Below, in pieces: positions 6,348 through 11,697 of a stretch of 11,697 bases of DNA. Under the pieces are notes generated by a model. The model had not been told where the DNA came from, did not search any database, and saw only the letters and a list, made by a program, of their open reading frames with translations. Every line of letters begins with the position of its first letter. Position 1 is the stretch's first letter. A program made the position numbers and the translations under genes. Source of the DNA: an uncultured Erythrobacteraceae bacterium (GTDB lineage: Bacteria > Pseudomonadota > Alphaproteobacteria > Sphingomonadales > Sphingomonadaceae); assembly GCA_950071875.1 (NCBI GenBank), contig CATMNW010000043.1, forward strand, positions 1-11,697, in the 5' to 3' direction.

Positions 6348-8150
6348 GTGCTGTCGGATATCGATTCCGCCAACAACCTCGTTGAACTCTTTCTCAAGCG
6401 AGCCGACGAGAAGGGCGACGCGCCTTTTCTCGGCGCCAAGAGAAACGGCCAATGGCAGACGATTAGCTGGAATGAAGCCGCAGACCAGGTTTGCCTTGTC
6501 GCCGAGAACCTGAGGAAGCTCGGCTTGAGGGATGGTGACCGCGTGTGCCTCGTGTCGGAAAATCGTCCGGAATGGTGCATATCCGACCTCGCGGTAATGG
6601 CTGCCGGCTGCATCACCGTACCGACATACATCACGAATACGGAGCGTGATCACGTCCATATCCTGGACAATTCCGGCGCCAAGGCAGTCATCGTATCAAC
6701 CGAAAAGTTGCTGAGACCACTTCACGGCGCATTGCAGGCGTCAGGTGTCGCCGATCATGTCATCGGCATCGACGACCTGCATCGCCAGCAATCCGGCAGC
6801 TTCACCTTCCACAACTGGGACTCAATGCTCGAAGGCGATGCGGCTGGGGCCCGCAAATCGGTCGAGGCGCGCATCGCAAACATAAAGCGCGAAGACACCG
6901 CCTGCATCATCTACACCAGCGGTACAGGTGGTGCGCCGCGTGGTGTGCTCCAGCATCACGGCGCGATCCTGTGCAACTCCGCCGGAGCCGCCGAAATACT
7001 GATAAACGATTTCGGCCTCGGCGATGAAGAACGCTTTCTATCGTTCCTGCCGCTCAGCCACGCCTACGAACATACCGGCGGGCAATTCCTGCCCATCGGC
7101 GTCGGAGCGCAGATCTATTACTCCGAAGGCCTTGAGAAGCTTGCCAGCAATATCGAGGAAACCCGCCCCACGATCATGGTAGTGGTGCCGCGTCTGTTCG
7201 AGGTTCTGCGCACACGTATCATGAAGCAGGTCCAGAAGCAGGGCGGTCTCGCGGAAAGGCTGATGAACACTGCGCTCGAGGTTGGTGAGCGCCGCGCCAT
7301 GGGTTCTCACAAGTTCGGCGACGGAATGAAAGATTTCGCGGTTTCCCGTTTGCTGAAACCGAAAATCAAGCAGAAGTTCGGCGGCCGCATTAAGGCAATG
7401 GTTTCGGGCGGCGCCCCGCTGAACCCGGAAGTCGGAATCTTTTTCGAATCGATGGGTCTGACCATGCTGCAGGGATACGGCCAGACCGAGGCCGGCCCCG
7501 TCATCAGCTGCAACCGCCCCGCGGCCGGAATCGCAATGCATTCGGTCGGCCCGGCCATGCGCGACGTCGAGCTCAAGATCGCCGAGGATGGGGAGATCCT
7601 CGTGAAGGGCGAACTGGTCATGCATGGTTACTGGCAGAACGAAACGGAGACCGAGCGTACGATCAAGGACGGTTGGTTGCACACCGGCGACATCGGCCAT
7701 ATCGACGAGCAGAACCGCATCGTCATCACCGATCGCAAGAAGGACATGATCGTCAACGACAAGGGCGACAACATCGCGCCGCAAAAGGTCGAGGGTATGC
7801 TTACGCTACAGCCCGAGATCGGCCAAGCGATGGTCGCAGGCGACAAGAAACCCTACATCGTCGGCCTTATCGTGCCCGATGCTGAATGGACGCTCGAGTG
7901 GTGCCGCGCACAGGGCAAGCAGTTCGACTGCAAGAAGGTGCAGGAGCTCCCCGAATTTCGCAACGCCGTACGCGCTGCGGTCGATCGGGTGAACAAGGAT
8001 CTCTCGGTGGTCGAAAAGGTCCGCCAGTTCGCCTTCGCCGACGAACCCTTCACCATCGAGAACGAGGAGATGACCCCCTCGATGAAAATCCGTCGCCATA
8101 AAATCAAGGAGCGTTACGGAGATCGCCTGAGCGGTCTCTATCGGAGCTAG
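6348..8150 (+). CDS. Long-chain fatty-acid--CoA ligase (AMP-forming acyl-CoA synthetase)
   Basis: This member of the ANL superfamily activates fatty acids to acyl-CoA through an acyl-adenylate, for beta-oxidation or lipid synthesis. It has 600 residues, in the range of the FAA1/FadD15-type long-chain enzymes. The adenylation core motifs appear in order: the P-loop YTSGTGGAPRGV (189-200), SFLPLSHAYEH (232-242), VSGGAPL (352-358), GYGQTEAGPV (376-385), HTGDIGHID (445-453) and TDRKKDMIVN (461-470). The C-terminal lysine that completes adenylation is K580 in TPSMKIRR. The P-loop has Gly where the usual TSGTTGxPKG has the second Thr, and Arg for Lys. All other landmarks are intact, so this looks like a subgroup feature and not inactivation. 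The start is GTG at 6348, backed by GAGGAG. The gene ends facing the hypothetical gene at 8204. Chain-length preference cannot be read from sequence. Confidence 0.92.
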   Translation: MLSDIDSANNLVELFLKRADEKGDAPFLGAKRNGQWQTISWNEAADQVCLVAENLRKLGLRDGDRVCLVSENRPEWCISDLAVMAAGCITVPTYITNTERDHVHILDNSGAKAVIVSTEKLLRPLHGALQASGVADHVIGIDDLHRQQSGSFTFHNWDSMLEGDAAGARKSVEARIANIKREDTACIIYTSGTGGAPRGVLQHHGAILCNSAGAAEILINDFGLGDEERFLSFLPLSHAYEHTGGQFLPIGVGAQIYYSEGLEKLASNIEETRPTIMVVVPRLFEVLRTRIMKQVQKQGGLAERLMNTALEVGERRAMGSHKFGDGMKDFAVSRLLKPKIKQKFGGRIKAMVSGGAPLNPEVGIFFESMGLTMLQGYGQTEAGPVISCNRPAAGIAMHSVGPAMRDVELKIAEDGEILVKGELVMHGYWQNETETERTIKDGWLHTGDIGHIDEQNRIVITDRKKDMIVNDKGDNIAPQKVEGMLTLQPEIGQAMVAGDKKPYIVGLIVPDAEWTLEWCRAQGKQFDCKKVQELPEFRNAVRAAVDRVNKDLSVVEKVRQFAFADEPFTIENEEMTPSMKIRRHKIKERYGDRLSGLYRS

Positions 8151-8203
8151 GGTTCCTAAAGCAGCTCCTCGCCAAGAGGATGCGCGATATGGTTGTCCCG
8201 GCT

Positions 8204-8731
8204 TCAGGCCGCCGCTTCTTCGATGAATTCGGGATAGAAGCTTGGCTCGCGGTCGCTCCAGCCGGGTGCGGTAGCAGCGGCTTCGCTGAGCGATTGCAGC
8301 AGCATCTTGCGGCGTTCGGGGCGAATTTGTGGAAGCGCGGCTGCGGCGCAGAAGGCGCTTGGCAGCCAGGGGCGGACATCGGCGCAGATCAGGCGCTCGT
8401 AAAGGAAGCGGAAGGCGGAGAAGCTGTCGATCCGCTCCTGCGCAAGATCGAAGGCAGCAACACGTGTAAGCTTGCCGACGAAACCCTCGATCGCATCGAA
8501 GCCCGACTGCTCGGGGATCGACTGGCGCAGCGCCTTTAACTCCTGATAGGCGACGTACTGGCTTCGGATAGCGGCATTCTCGCCCGCATTGCGCCCCCAG
8601 ATGCGAAAGGCATCGCAGCGCCCCAGCCCGATATCGAGACTGCGACGGATATAACGCTGCTCGGCGGCGGTGAAGCCGGCAAACTCGCGCATTTCAGCGA
8701 TGGTCAGCGATGCAGTTCCCATAACGGCCAT
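8204..8731 (-). CDS. Conserved-looking hypothetical protein, 175 aa
   Basis: I do not recognise this protein. It starts at ATG 8731-8729, supported by GGGGAG seven bases upstream; a second ATG three codons in is less well placed. It looks soluble and largely helical, with no signal peptide or clear membrane segment. Notable stretches are FTAAEQRYIRRSLDIGLG (20-37), AYQELKALRQSIPEQSG (61-77), an alanine- and aromatic-rich middle (DSFSAFRFLYERLICADVRP), and an acidic, aromatic C-terminus (DREPSFYPEFIEEAAA). Three cysteines are scattered without a metal-site pattern. Clean codon structure and a good ribosome binding site argue that it is real. It lies 63 bp downstream of thiSG on the same strand, with no terminator between, so co-transcription is possible but a thiamine role is not implied. 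Confidence 0.75.
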   Translation of the reverse strand: MAVMGTASLTIAEMREFAGFTAAEQRYIRRSLDIGLGRCDAFRIWGRNAGENAAIRSQYVAYQELKALRQSIPEQSGFDAIEGFVGKLTRVAAFDLAQERIDSFSAFRFLYERLICADVRPWLPSAFCAAAALPQIRPERRKMLLQSLSEAAATAPGWSDREPSFYPEFIEEAAA

Positions 8732-8794
8732 GACGGCACTCCCCTGTTACAGGCCAGAGTGTCACCGAATATGGTTAATTTTTTGTAGCCGTGC

Positions 8795-9778
8795 TTAGAT
8801 GAGGCCAGCCAGAGGACTGCTCGGGTCGGCATATTTGCGTGTCGCCATCCGTCCGGCGAGATAAGCGTCCCGCCCGGCTTCGACCGCAAACTTCATGGCC
8901 CGGGCCATGCGGATCGGGTCCTTTGCTTCGGCGATGGCAGTGTTCATCAATACCCCGTCGCAGCCCAGTTCCATTGCGACGGCTGCATCGCTTGCCGTAC
9001 CGACGCCGGCGTCGACCAGGACGGGCACGTTTGCTCCCTCCTTGATGAGACGAATCGTAACGCGGTTCTGGATACCAAGGCCCGAGCCTATGGGAGCTCC
9101 AAGGGGCATGACCGCGACCGCACCCGCGTCCTCCAGCTGCTTGGCCGCAATCGGATCGTCGACGCAATAGACCATCGGCAAGAAGCCTTCCTTGGCCAGC
9201 GTTTCGGTTGCGGTCAGTGTTTCGCGCATGTCCGGGTAAAGCGTCTTCGCTTCCCCAAGAACTTCCAATTTCACCAGGTCCCAACCGCCCGCTTCGCGTG
9301 CAAGCCGCAGGGTGCGGATCGCGTCTTCGGCAGTAAAGCAGCCTGCGGTATTGGGCAGGTAAGTGACCTTCTTCGGATCGATATAGTCGGTCAGCATCGG
9401 CGCTTTGGGATCGCTTACGTTCACACGGCGCACCGCCACGGTAACGATCTCCGCACCCGATGCCTCGAGCGCGGCAGCGTTCTGTTCGAAGTCCCTGTAC
9501 TTGCCCGTGCCGACGATCAATCGCGATGTGAAGGTGCGACCTGCGACGCTCCAGCTATCGTCTTTTCGGTTGTCGCCCTGCCCGCCGCCTACGAAATGGA
9601 CGATCTCCAATGTATCACCATCTGCAACCGGGAAATTTTCCAATTCGCTGCGCGGTGCGATCACACCGTTGCGCTCGACCGCGACCTTTGCAGGATCGAG
9701 ATCGAGTTCGCGCACGAGCTGAGCAATTGAAGTAGCGGCGGTGCGGAGGGGTTCGCCATTGACGGTGAGGGCAATCAT
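8795..9778 (-). CDS. thiSG: Fused sulfur carrier ThiS / thiazole synthase ThiG
   Basis: One 327-residue protein carries two thiamine-pathway units. Residues 1-66 are ThiS, the ubiquitin-like sulfur carrier, ending GDTLEIVHFVGGG just where a free ThiS would end. An eight-residue linker (QGDNRKDD) leads to ThiG (about 75-327), the barrel enzyme that makes the thiazole phosphate from deoxyxylulose phosphate, dehydroglycine or iminoglycine, and ThiS-bound sulfur. ThiG landmarks are LIVGTGKY (87-94), LPNTAGC (141-147), WDLVKLEVLG (166-175) with K170 as the Schiff-base lysine, MPLGAPIGSGLG (224-235), DAGVGTASDA (256-265) and GCDGVLMNTAIA (272-283). Fused ThiS-ThiG proteins are known in databases. 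The fusion is odd because ThiS normally needs a free Gly-Gly end for sulfur loading. It starts 10 bp after the MerC gene, and its Shine-Dalgarno (AAGTGAG) overlaps that stop. No other thi gene or TPP riboswitch is visible nearby. Confidence 0.95.
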   Translation of the reverse strand: MIALTVNGEPLRTAATSIAQLVRELDLDPAKVAVERNGVIAPRSELENFPVADGDTLEIVHFVGGGQGDNRKDDSWSVAGRTFTSRLIVGTGKYRDFEQNAAALEASGAEIVTVAVRRVNVSDPKAPMLTDYIDPKKVTYLPNTAGCFTAEDAIRTLRLAREAGGWDLVKLEVLGEAKTLYPDMRETLTATETLAKEGFLPMVYCVDDPIAAKQLEDAGAVAVMPLGAPIGSGLGIQNRVTIRLIKEGANVPVLVDAGVGTASDAAVAMELGCDGVLMNTAIAEAKDPIRMARAMKFAVEAGRDAYLAGRMATRKYADPSSPLAGLI

Positions 9779-9788
9779 GCCCGCTCAC

Positions 9789-10193
9789 TTAGTCGGCGTG
9801 GCCGTCCTTGCAAGCGCAGGCATGTGAATGGCGCAGATTGAGGACGTGGCCCAGTGAAACAAGCGCGACGCCGATTATTGTCAGCACCGCTTCTTCGAAG
9901 CCATGCGGCACTGCCAGCGCACCGCCCATGAAAGTTAGGCCTGTCATGGCAACCACGAACGGGGCAGCAACCCGGTGGCGCAATGCACCCCACCCGATCG
10001 CAACACCAGCAATAAGCGTGGCGATTAAGAGGCCGAACCGATGGATATCGGGCGAAAGGAACAGCTCCCCGCCTAGGCCAAGTCCCGAAACCAGCACTAT
10101 CGACAACAGGCAATGCAAAGCGCACGCAGCCGATAGGAAAATACCGGCACGGTCCAGCCTCCGACGAATCGGCGAGAAAGCGCGCTCTAACAT
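9789..10193 (-). CDS. MerC-domain membrane protein
   Basis: A 134-residue inner-membrane protein of the MerC family, which includes the mercury-transport protein MerC; most chromosomal members have no assigned substrate. Four hydrophobic segments are visible: about 17-39, 52-70, 76-95 and 101-120. The first contains ACALHC (23-28), a Cys-x-x-His-Cys arrangement typical of the family's metal-binding site. The C-terminal tail NLRHSHACACKDGHAD (119-134) is rich in His and Cys and looks like a metal-binding tail facing the cytoplasm. No merR, merA or merT genes are nearby, so mercury resistance is not supported; zinc or another soft metal is equally possible. A weak Zur-like element lies 10 bp upstream of the start. 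The gene leads a probable two-gene unit with thiSG and diverges from ctaA. Confidence 0.82.
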   Translation of the reverse strand: MLERAFSPIRRRLDRAGIFLSAACALHCLLSIVLVSGLGLGGELFLSPDIHRFGLLIATLIAGVAIGWGALRHRVAAPFVVAMTGLTFMGGALAVPHGFEEAVLTIIGVALVSLGHVLNLRHSHACACKDGHAD

Positions 10194-10202
10194 GAGCGGG
10201 CA

Positions 10203-10220
10203 GATATGTTATGGTGTATC
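10203..10220 (-). promoter_or_regulatory. Weak Zur-like box upstream of the MerC gene
   Basis: GATATGTTATGGTGTATC has one half (GATATGTTAT) that fits the alphaproteobacterial Zur pattern built on ATGTTAT-ATAACAT. The other half keeps only TATC, 4 of 8 expected bases. On the minus strand it lies largely between TTGAAA (10231-10226) and TATCTG (10208-10203), a possible -35/-10 pair 17 nt apart, so binding there would repress. Suggestive only. Confidence 0.3.
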
Positions 10221-10291
10221 GTGTTTCAAGCGAAACATTGCCGAATCTTGTCATCGACCGATTGCGGCAACCGGATCGGCGCTTGCCCGTT

Positions 10292-10320
10292 TTGCACTTG
10301 CGATTCGGCAGCGCGCTAAT
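10292..10320 (+). promoter_or_regulatory. Possible ctaA promoter
   Basis: TTGCAC (10292-10297) and GCTAAT (10315-10320) are 17 nt apart and end 13 nt before the ATG chosen for ctaA. A start near 10327 would leave only a few bases of leader, fitting the absence of a Shine-Dalgarno. The -10 matches consensus at four of six positions. Confidence 0.35.
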
Positions 10321-10333
10321 CACAGACGCTCCC

Positions 10334-11374
10334 ATGTCCGATAGCATCAAGAAGCTGCGCCCGGTCGCACTTTCCAACTGGCTACTGCTTGTTGCGGTCA
10401 TGGTCGTTGTCATGGTCGCGGTAGGCGGGATTACCCGCCTGACAGAAAGTGGTCTGTCGATCACCCAGTGGAAGCCGATAACCGGAGCGATCCCTCCGCT
10501 TTCGCAAGAAGCTTGGCAGGCCGAGTTCGAGCTCTACAAGGCGACAGGAGAATACAAGAACGTCACGGGTCCGGCGGGAATGGATCTTGCCGCCTTCAAG
10601 TTCATCTTCTTCTGGGAATGGTTTCACCGTTTGCTTGGCCGGTTGATCGGTATCGCCTTTGCCTTGCCATTGGTCTGGTTCTGGATCCGCAAGGCCATAC
10701 CTGCAGGTTACAAGTCGCGCCTTGTGGCCTTGCTAGCACTGGGCGGACTTCAGGGGGTATTCGGATGGTTCATGGTTCGCAGCGGCCTTGCCGGGACGAT
10801 GACCGACGTCAGCCATTTCTGGCTCTCGATCCACTTGCTGACCGCTCTTTTCACTCTTGGCGGGCTGATATGGACGGCGCTTGACCTGCGTCGATACGCC
10901 GGGGGACAGGTAGAAACCGCACGCTGGACCGGCACCGCAAGCTGGGTGGGGGCCATACTGTTCGTCCAGCTGCTACTCGGCGCATGGGTTGCCGGGCTGA
11001 ATGCGGGGCTTGCCTCGGACAGCTGGCCGCTGATGCAGGGCCGACTGGTCCCCGAGTTCGACAGGTCGCAAGGTATCTTGTGGGCTGCGGCGCACGACCC
11101 GTTTTTGATTCACTTTCTCCACCGGTGGTGGGCCTGGGTCGCCTTGGCCGCACTTATCGTGATGGCCCGACACTTGAAACCGATAGCGCGCAAGTCGTCT
11201 GTCGCCATTCATGCAACTCTGGGCACGCAAATTATCCTGGGCATTGCGACGGTCGTGACCGGAGTGGCGTTGTGGATCGCAGTCGCCCATCAATTGGTCG
11301 GCGCACTGCTTGTTGCCAGTTTCGCGTGGGGCGCACACATCCTCGGGCGGGGTGAAACTCGCGCGGTTGGCTGA
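10334..11374 (+). CDS. ctaA: Heme A synthase (CtaA/COX15 family)
   Basis: CtaA converts heme O to heme A in the cytoplasmic membrane for aa3-type cytochrome oxidase, implying such an oxidase elsewhere in the genome. The protein has 346 residues from the chosen ATG; the open frame continues 41 codons upstream, but that part is polar and not family-like. The signature GGITRLTESGLSITQWKPITGAIPPL begins at residue 31, after the first membrane helix. About eight membrane segments are visible. The four conserved heme-ligand histidines are H98 (EWFHRLLGR), H167 (SIHLL), H263 (FLHRWWAW) and H319 (VAHQLVGALL). There is no cysteine at all, so it belongs to the type without the extracytoplasmic disulfide of Bacillus CtaA. 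No other oxidase assembly gene lies in the window. It is divergent from the MerC gene. Confidence 0.96.
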   Translation: MSDSIKKLRPVALSNWLLLVAVMVVVMVAVGGITRLTESGLSITQWKPITGAIPPLSQEAWQAEFELYKATGEYKNVTGPAGMDLAAFKFIFFWEWFHRLLGRLIGIAFALPLVWFWIRKAIPAGYKSRLVALLALGGLQGVFGWFMVRSGLAGTMTDVSHFWLSIHLLTALFTLGGLIWTALDLRRYAGGQVETARWTGTASWVGAILFVQLLLGAWVAGLNAGLASDSWPLMQGRLVPEFDRSQGILWAAAHDPFLIHFLHRWWAWVALAALIVMARHLKPIARKSSVAIHATLGTQIILGIATVVTGVALWIAVAHQLVGALLVASFAWGAHILGRGETRAVG

Positions 11375-11396
11375 TCGACGCGTTACGGACCGCAAG

Positions 11397-11418
11397 AAAC
11401 TACTTGTGGTTTTATTTT
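11397..11418 (+). terminator. Weak terminator-like hairpin after ctaA
   Basis: AAACTA (11397-11402) and TGGTTT (11407-11412) can pair, with one G-U pair, around CTTG, followed by a T-rich run (TATTTT). The stem is short and AT-rich, so termination would be weak. It separates ctaA from the rplM leader by position only. Confidence 0.3.
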
Positions 11419-11566
11419 ACCCCACGCAGAACCCGCAGAAACGCTTGACGCAGAGCCATTCCAACGCCATTTGGCGCCGGCTTCGCGGGTCCATAGACAT
11501 GGATTCGCCGATTGGCGCCGCCGTCCTTCAAAGGCGGGGCACGAACACTAGGAACGGAAACCAGCC
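11419..11566 (+). promoter_or_regulatory. rplM upstream leader with direct repeats and hairpins
   Basis: The leader contains TTGACG (11445-11450), the best -35 here, but the hexamer 17 nt on (CATTTG) is a poor -10. TTGGCGCCG occurs twice (11471-11479 and 11512-11520), with the small hairpin TCCAT-AGAC-ATGGA (11490-11503) between. CCGCC and GGCGG pair around 11519-11537, close to the ribosome binding site (AGGAACGG, 11550-11557). Such structure could support autogenous control of L13/S9 synthesis, but nothing here matches a leader family I can name. Confidence 0.4.
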
Positions 11567-11697
11567 ATGAAGGCTCTTACGAAGACCACCCGGTCGATCA
11601 AACCGGCCGAGGTCGAAAAGAAATGGCACATCATCGACGCCGAAGGTCTCGTCGTCGGTCGTCTCGCTGCCATCATTGCCAACCACCTGCGCGGCAA
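11567..11697 (+). CDS. rplM: Ribosomal protein L13 (partial, 5' end)
   Basis: The first 43 codons of uL13, a large-subunit protein, are present before the window ends. The sequence MKALTKTTRSIKPAEVEKKW is followed by HIIDAEGLVVGRLAAIIANHLRGK. W-x-[IV]-D-A-x-[GD]-x-x-[VL]-GRLA is the standard L13 opening, including the D-A-x-x-x-x-x-GRLA core at residues 24-35. The ATG at 11567 follows AGGAACGG at a suitable distance. The usual partner rpsI (S9) would be expected just beyond the right edge. Confidence 0.95.
   Translation, partial: MKALTKTTRSIKPAEVEKKWHIIDAEGLVVGRLAAIIANHLRG

Noticed and set aside
7038..7784. 248-codon minus-strand frame inside the acyl-CoA synthetase gene
   Set aside because: Shadow of the synthetase, low-complexity composition, no start context or motif.
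8166..8180. TCCTC-GCCAA-GAGGA hairpin between the convergent synthetase and hypothetical genes
   Set aside because: Only 5 bp of stem and no T-run on either side, too weak to call a terminator.
9779..9790. TPP riboswitch upstream of thiSG
   Set aside because: Only 10 bp separate it from the MerC gene, so there is no room; no thi-box-like sequence was seen upstream of MerC either.
10211..10333. N-terminal 41-codon extension of ctaA
   Set aside because: Polar, not homologous-looking, and it would include the divergent promoter region; the ATG at 10334 leads directly into the family's first membrane helix.
1..11697. CRISPR arrays, tRNA or rRNA genes, insertion sequences, prophage or toxin-antitoxin genes
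   Set aside because: Both strands were read for repeats, clover-leaf patterns and transposase or nuclease motifs; none was found apart from the DUF559-like fragment at the left edge.

Overview
The window looks like a chromosomal segment of an alphaproteobacterium, most likely from the Sphingomonadales (Erythrobacter-like). The clues are high GC, a suf operon led by an Rrf2 regulator, a fused ThiS-ThiG protein, and a cysteine-free heme A synthase followed by rplM. This placement is inferred from gene content and protein style, not from a database search. Almost everything is housekeeping. No phage, insertion sequence, CRISPR array, tRNA or rRNA was seen.

Positions 1-2148 (minus strand) hold the start of an iron-sulfur assembly operon: an IscR-like Rrf2 regulator, sufB, and the first 73 codons of a protein resembling DUF559 endonuclease-domain proteins. 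A near-perfect 23-bp palindrome touches the regulator's start codon and is the likely operator. Next, also on the minus strand, is an AraC-family regulator (2228-3145). It has a TTG start and a long upstream region.

The 340-bp gap at 3146-3485 is the most interesting stretch. On the minus strand it carries a textbook intrinsic terminator (3248-3281). The terminator's 5' arm can instead pair over 11 bp with an upstream segment (3328-3338). That is the layout of a transcription attenuator, riboswitch-like leader or alternately folding small RNA. I do not recognise it as a known RNA family.

Plus-strand genes follow: pyrD (class 2 dihydroorotate dehydrogenase), a lipoprotein-type gamma-glutamyltransferase 11 bp behind it, and a long-chain acyl-CoA synthetase with a GTG start and strong ribosome binding site. 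They end convergently against a minus-strand group: a MerC-domain membrane protein, the ThiS-ThiG fusion (10 bp downstream, probably co-transcribed), and a 175-residue protein I do not recognise. A weak Zur-like half-palindrome lies upstream of the MerC gene.

Divergent from MerC is ctaA (heme A synthase, for cytochrome oxidase assembly). A 192-bp leader with direct repeats and hairpins then precedes rplM (ribosomal protein L13), which runs off the right edge. Cofactor and metal handling recur across the window: Fe-S clusters, FMN enzyme, thiazole/thiamine, heme A and a possible metal carrier. The genes do not form one operon.
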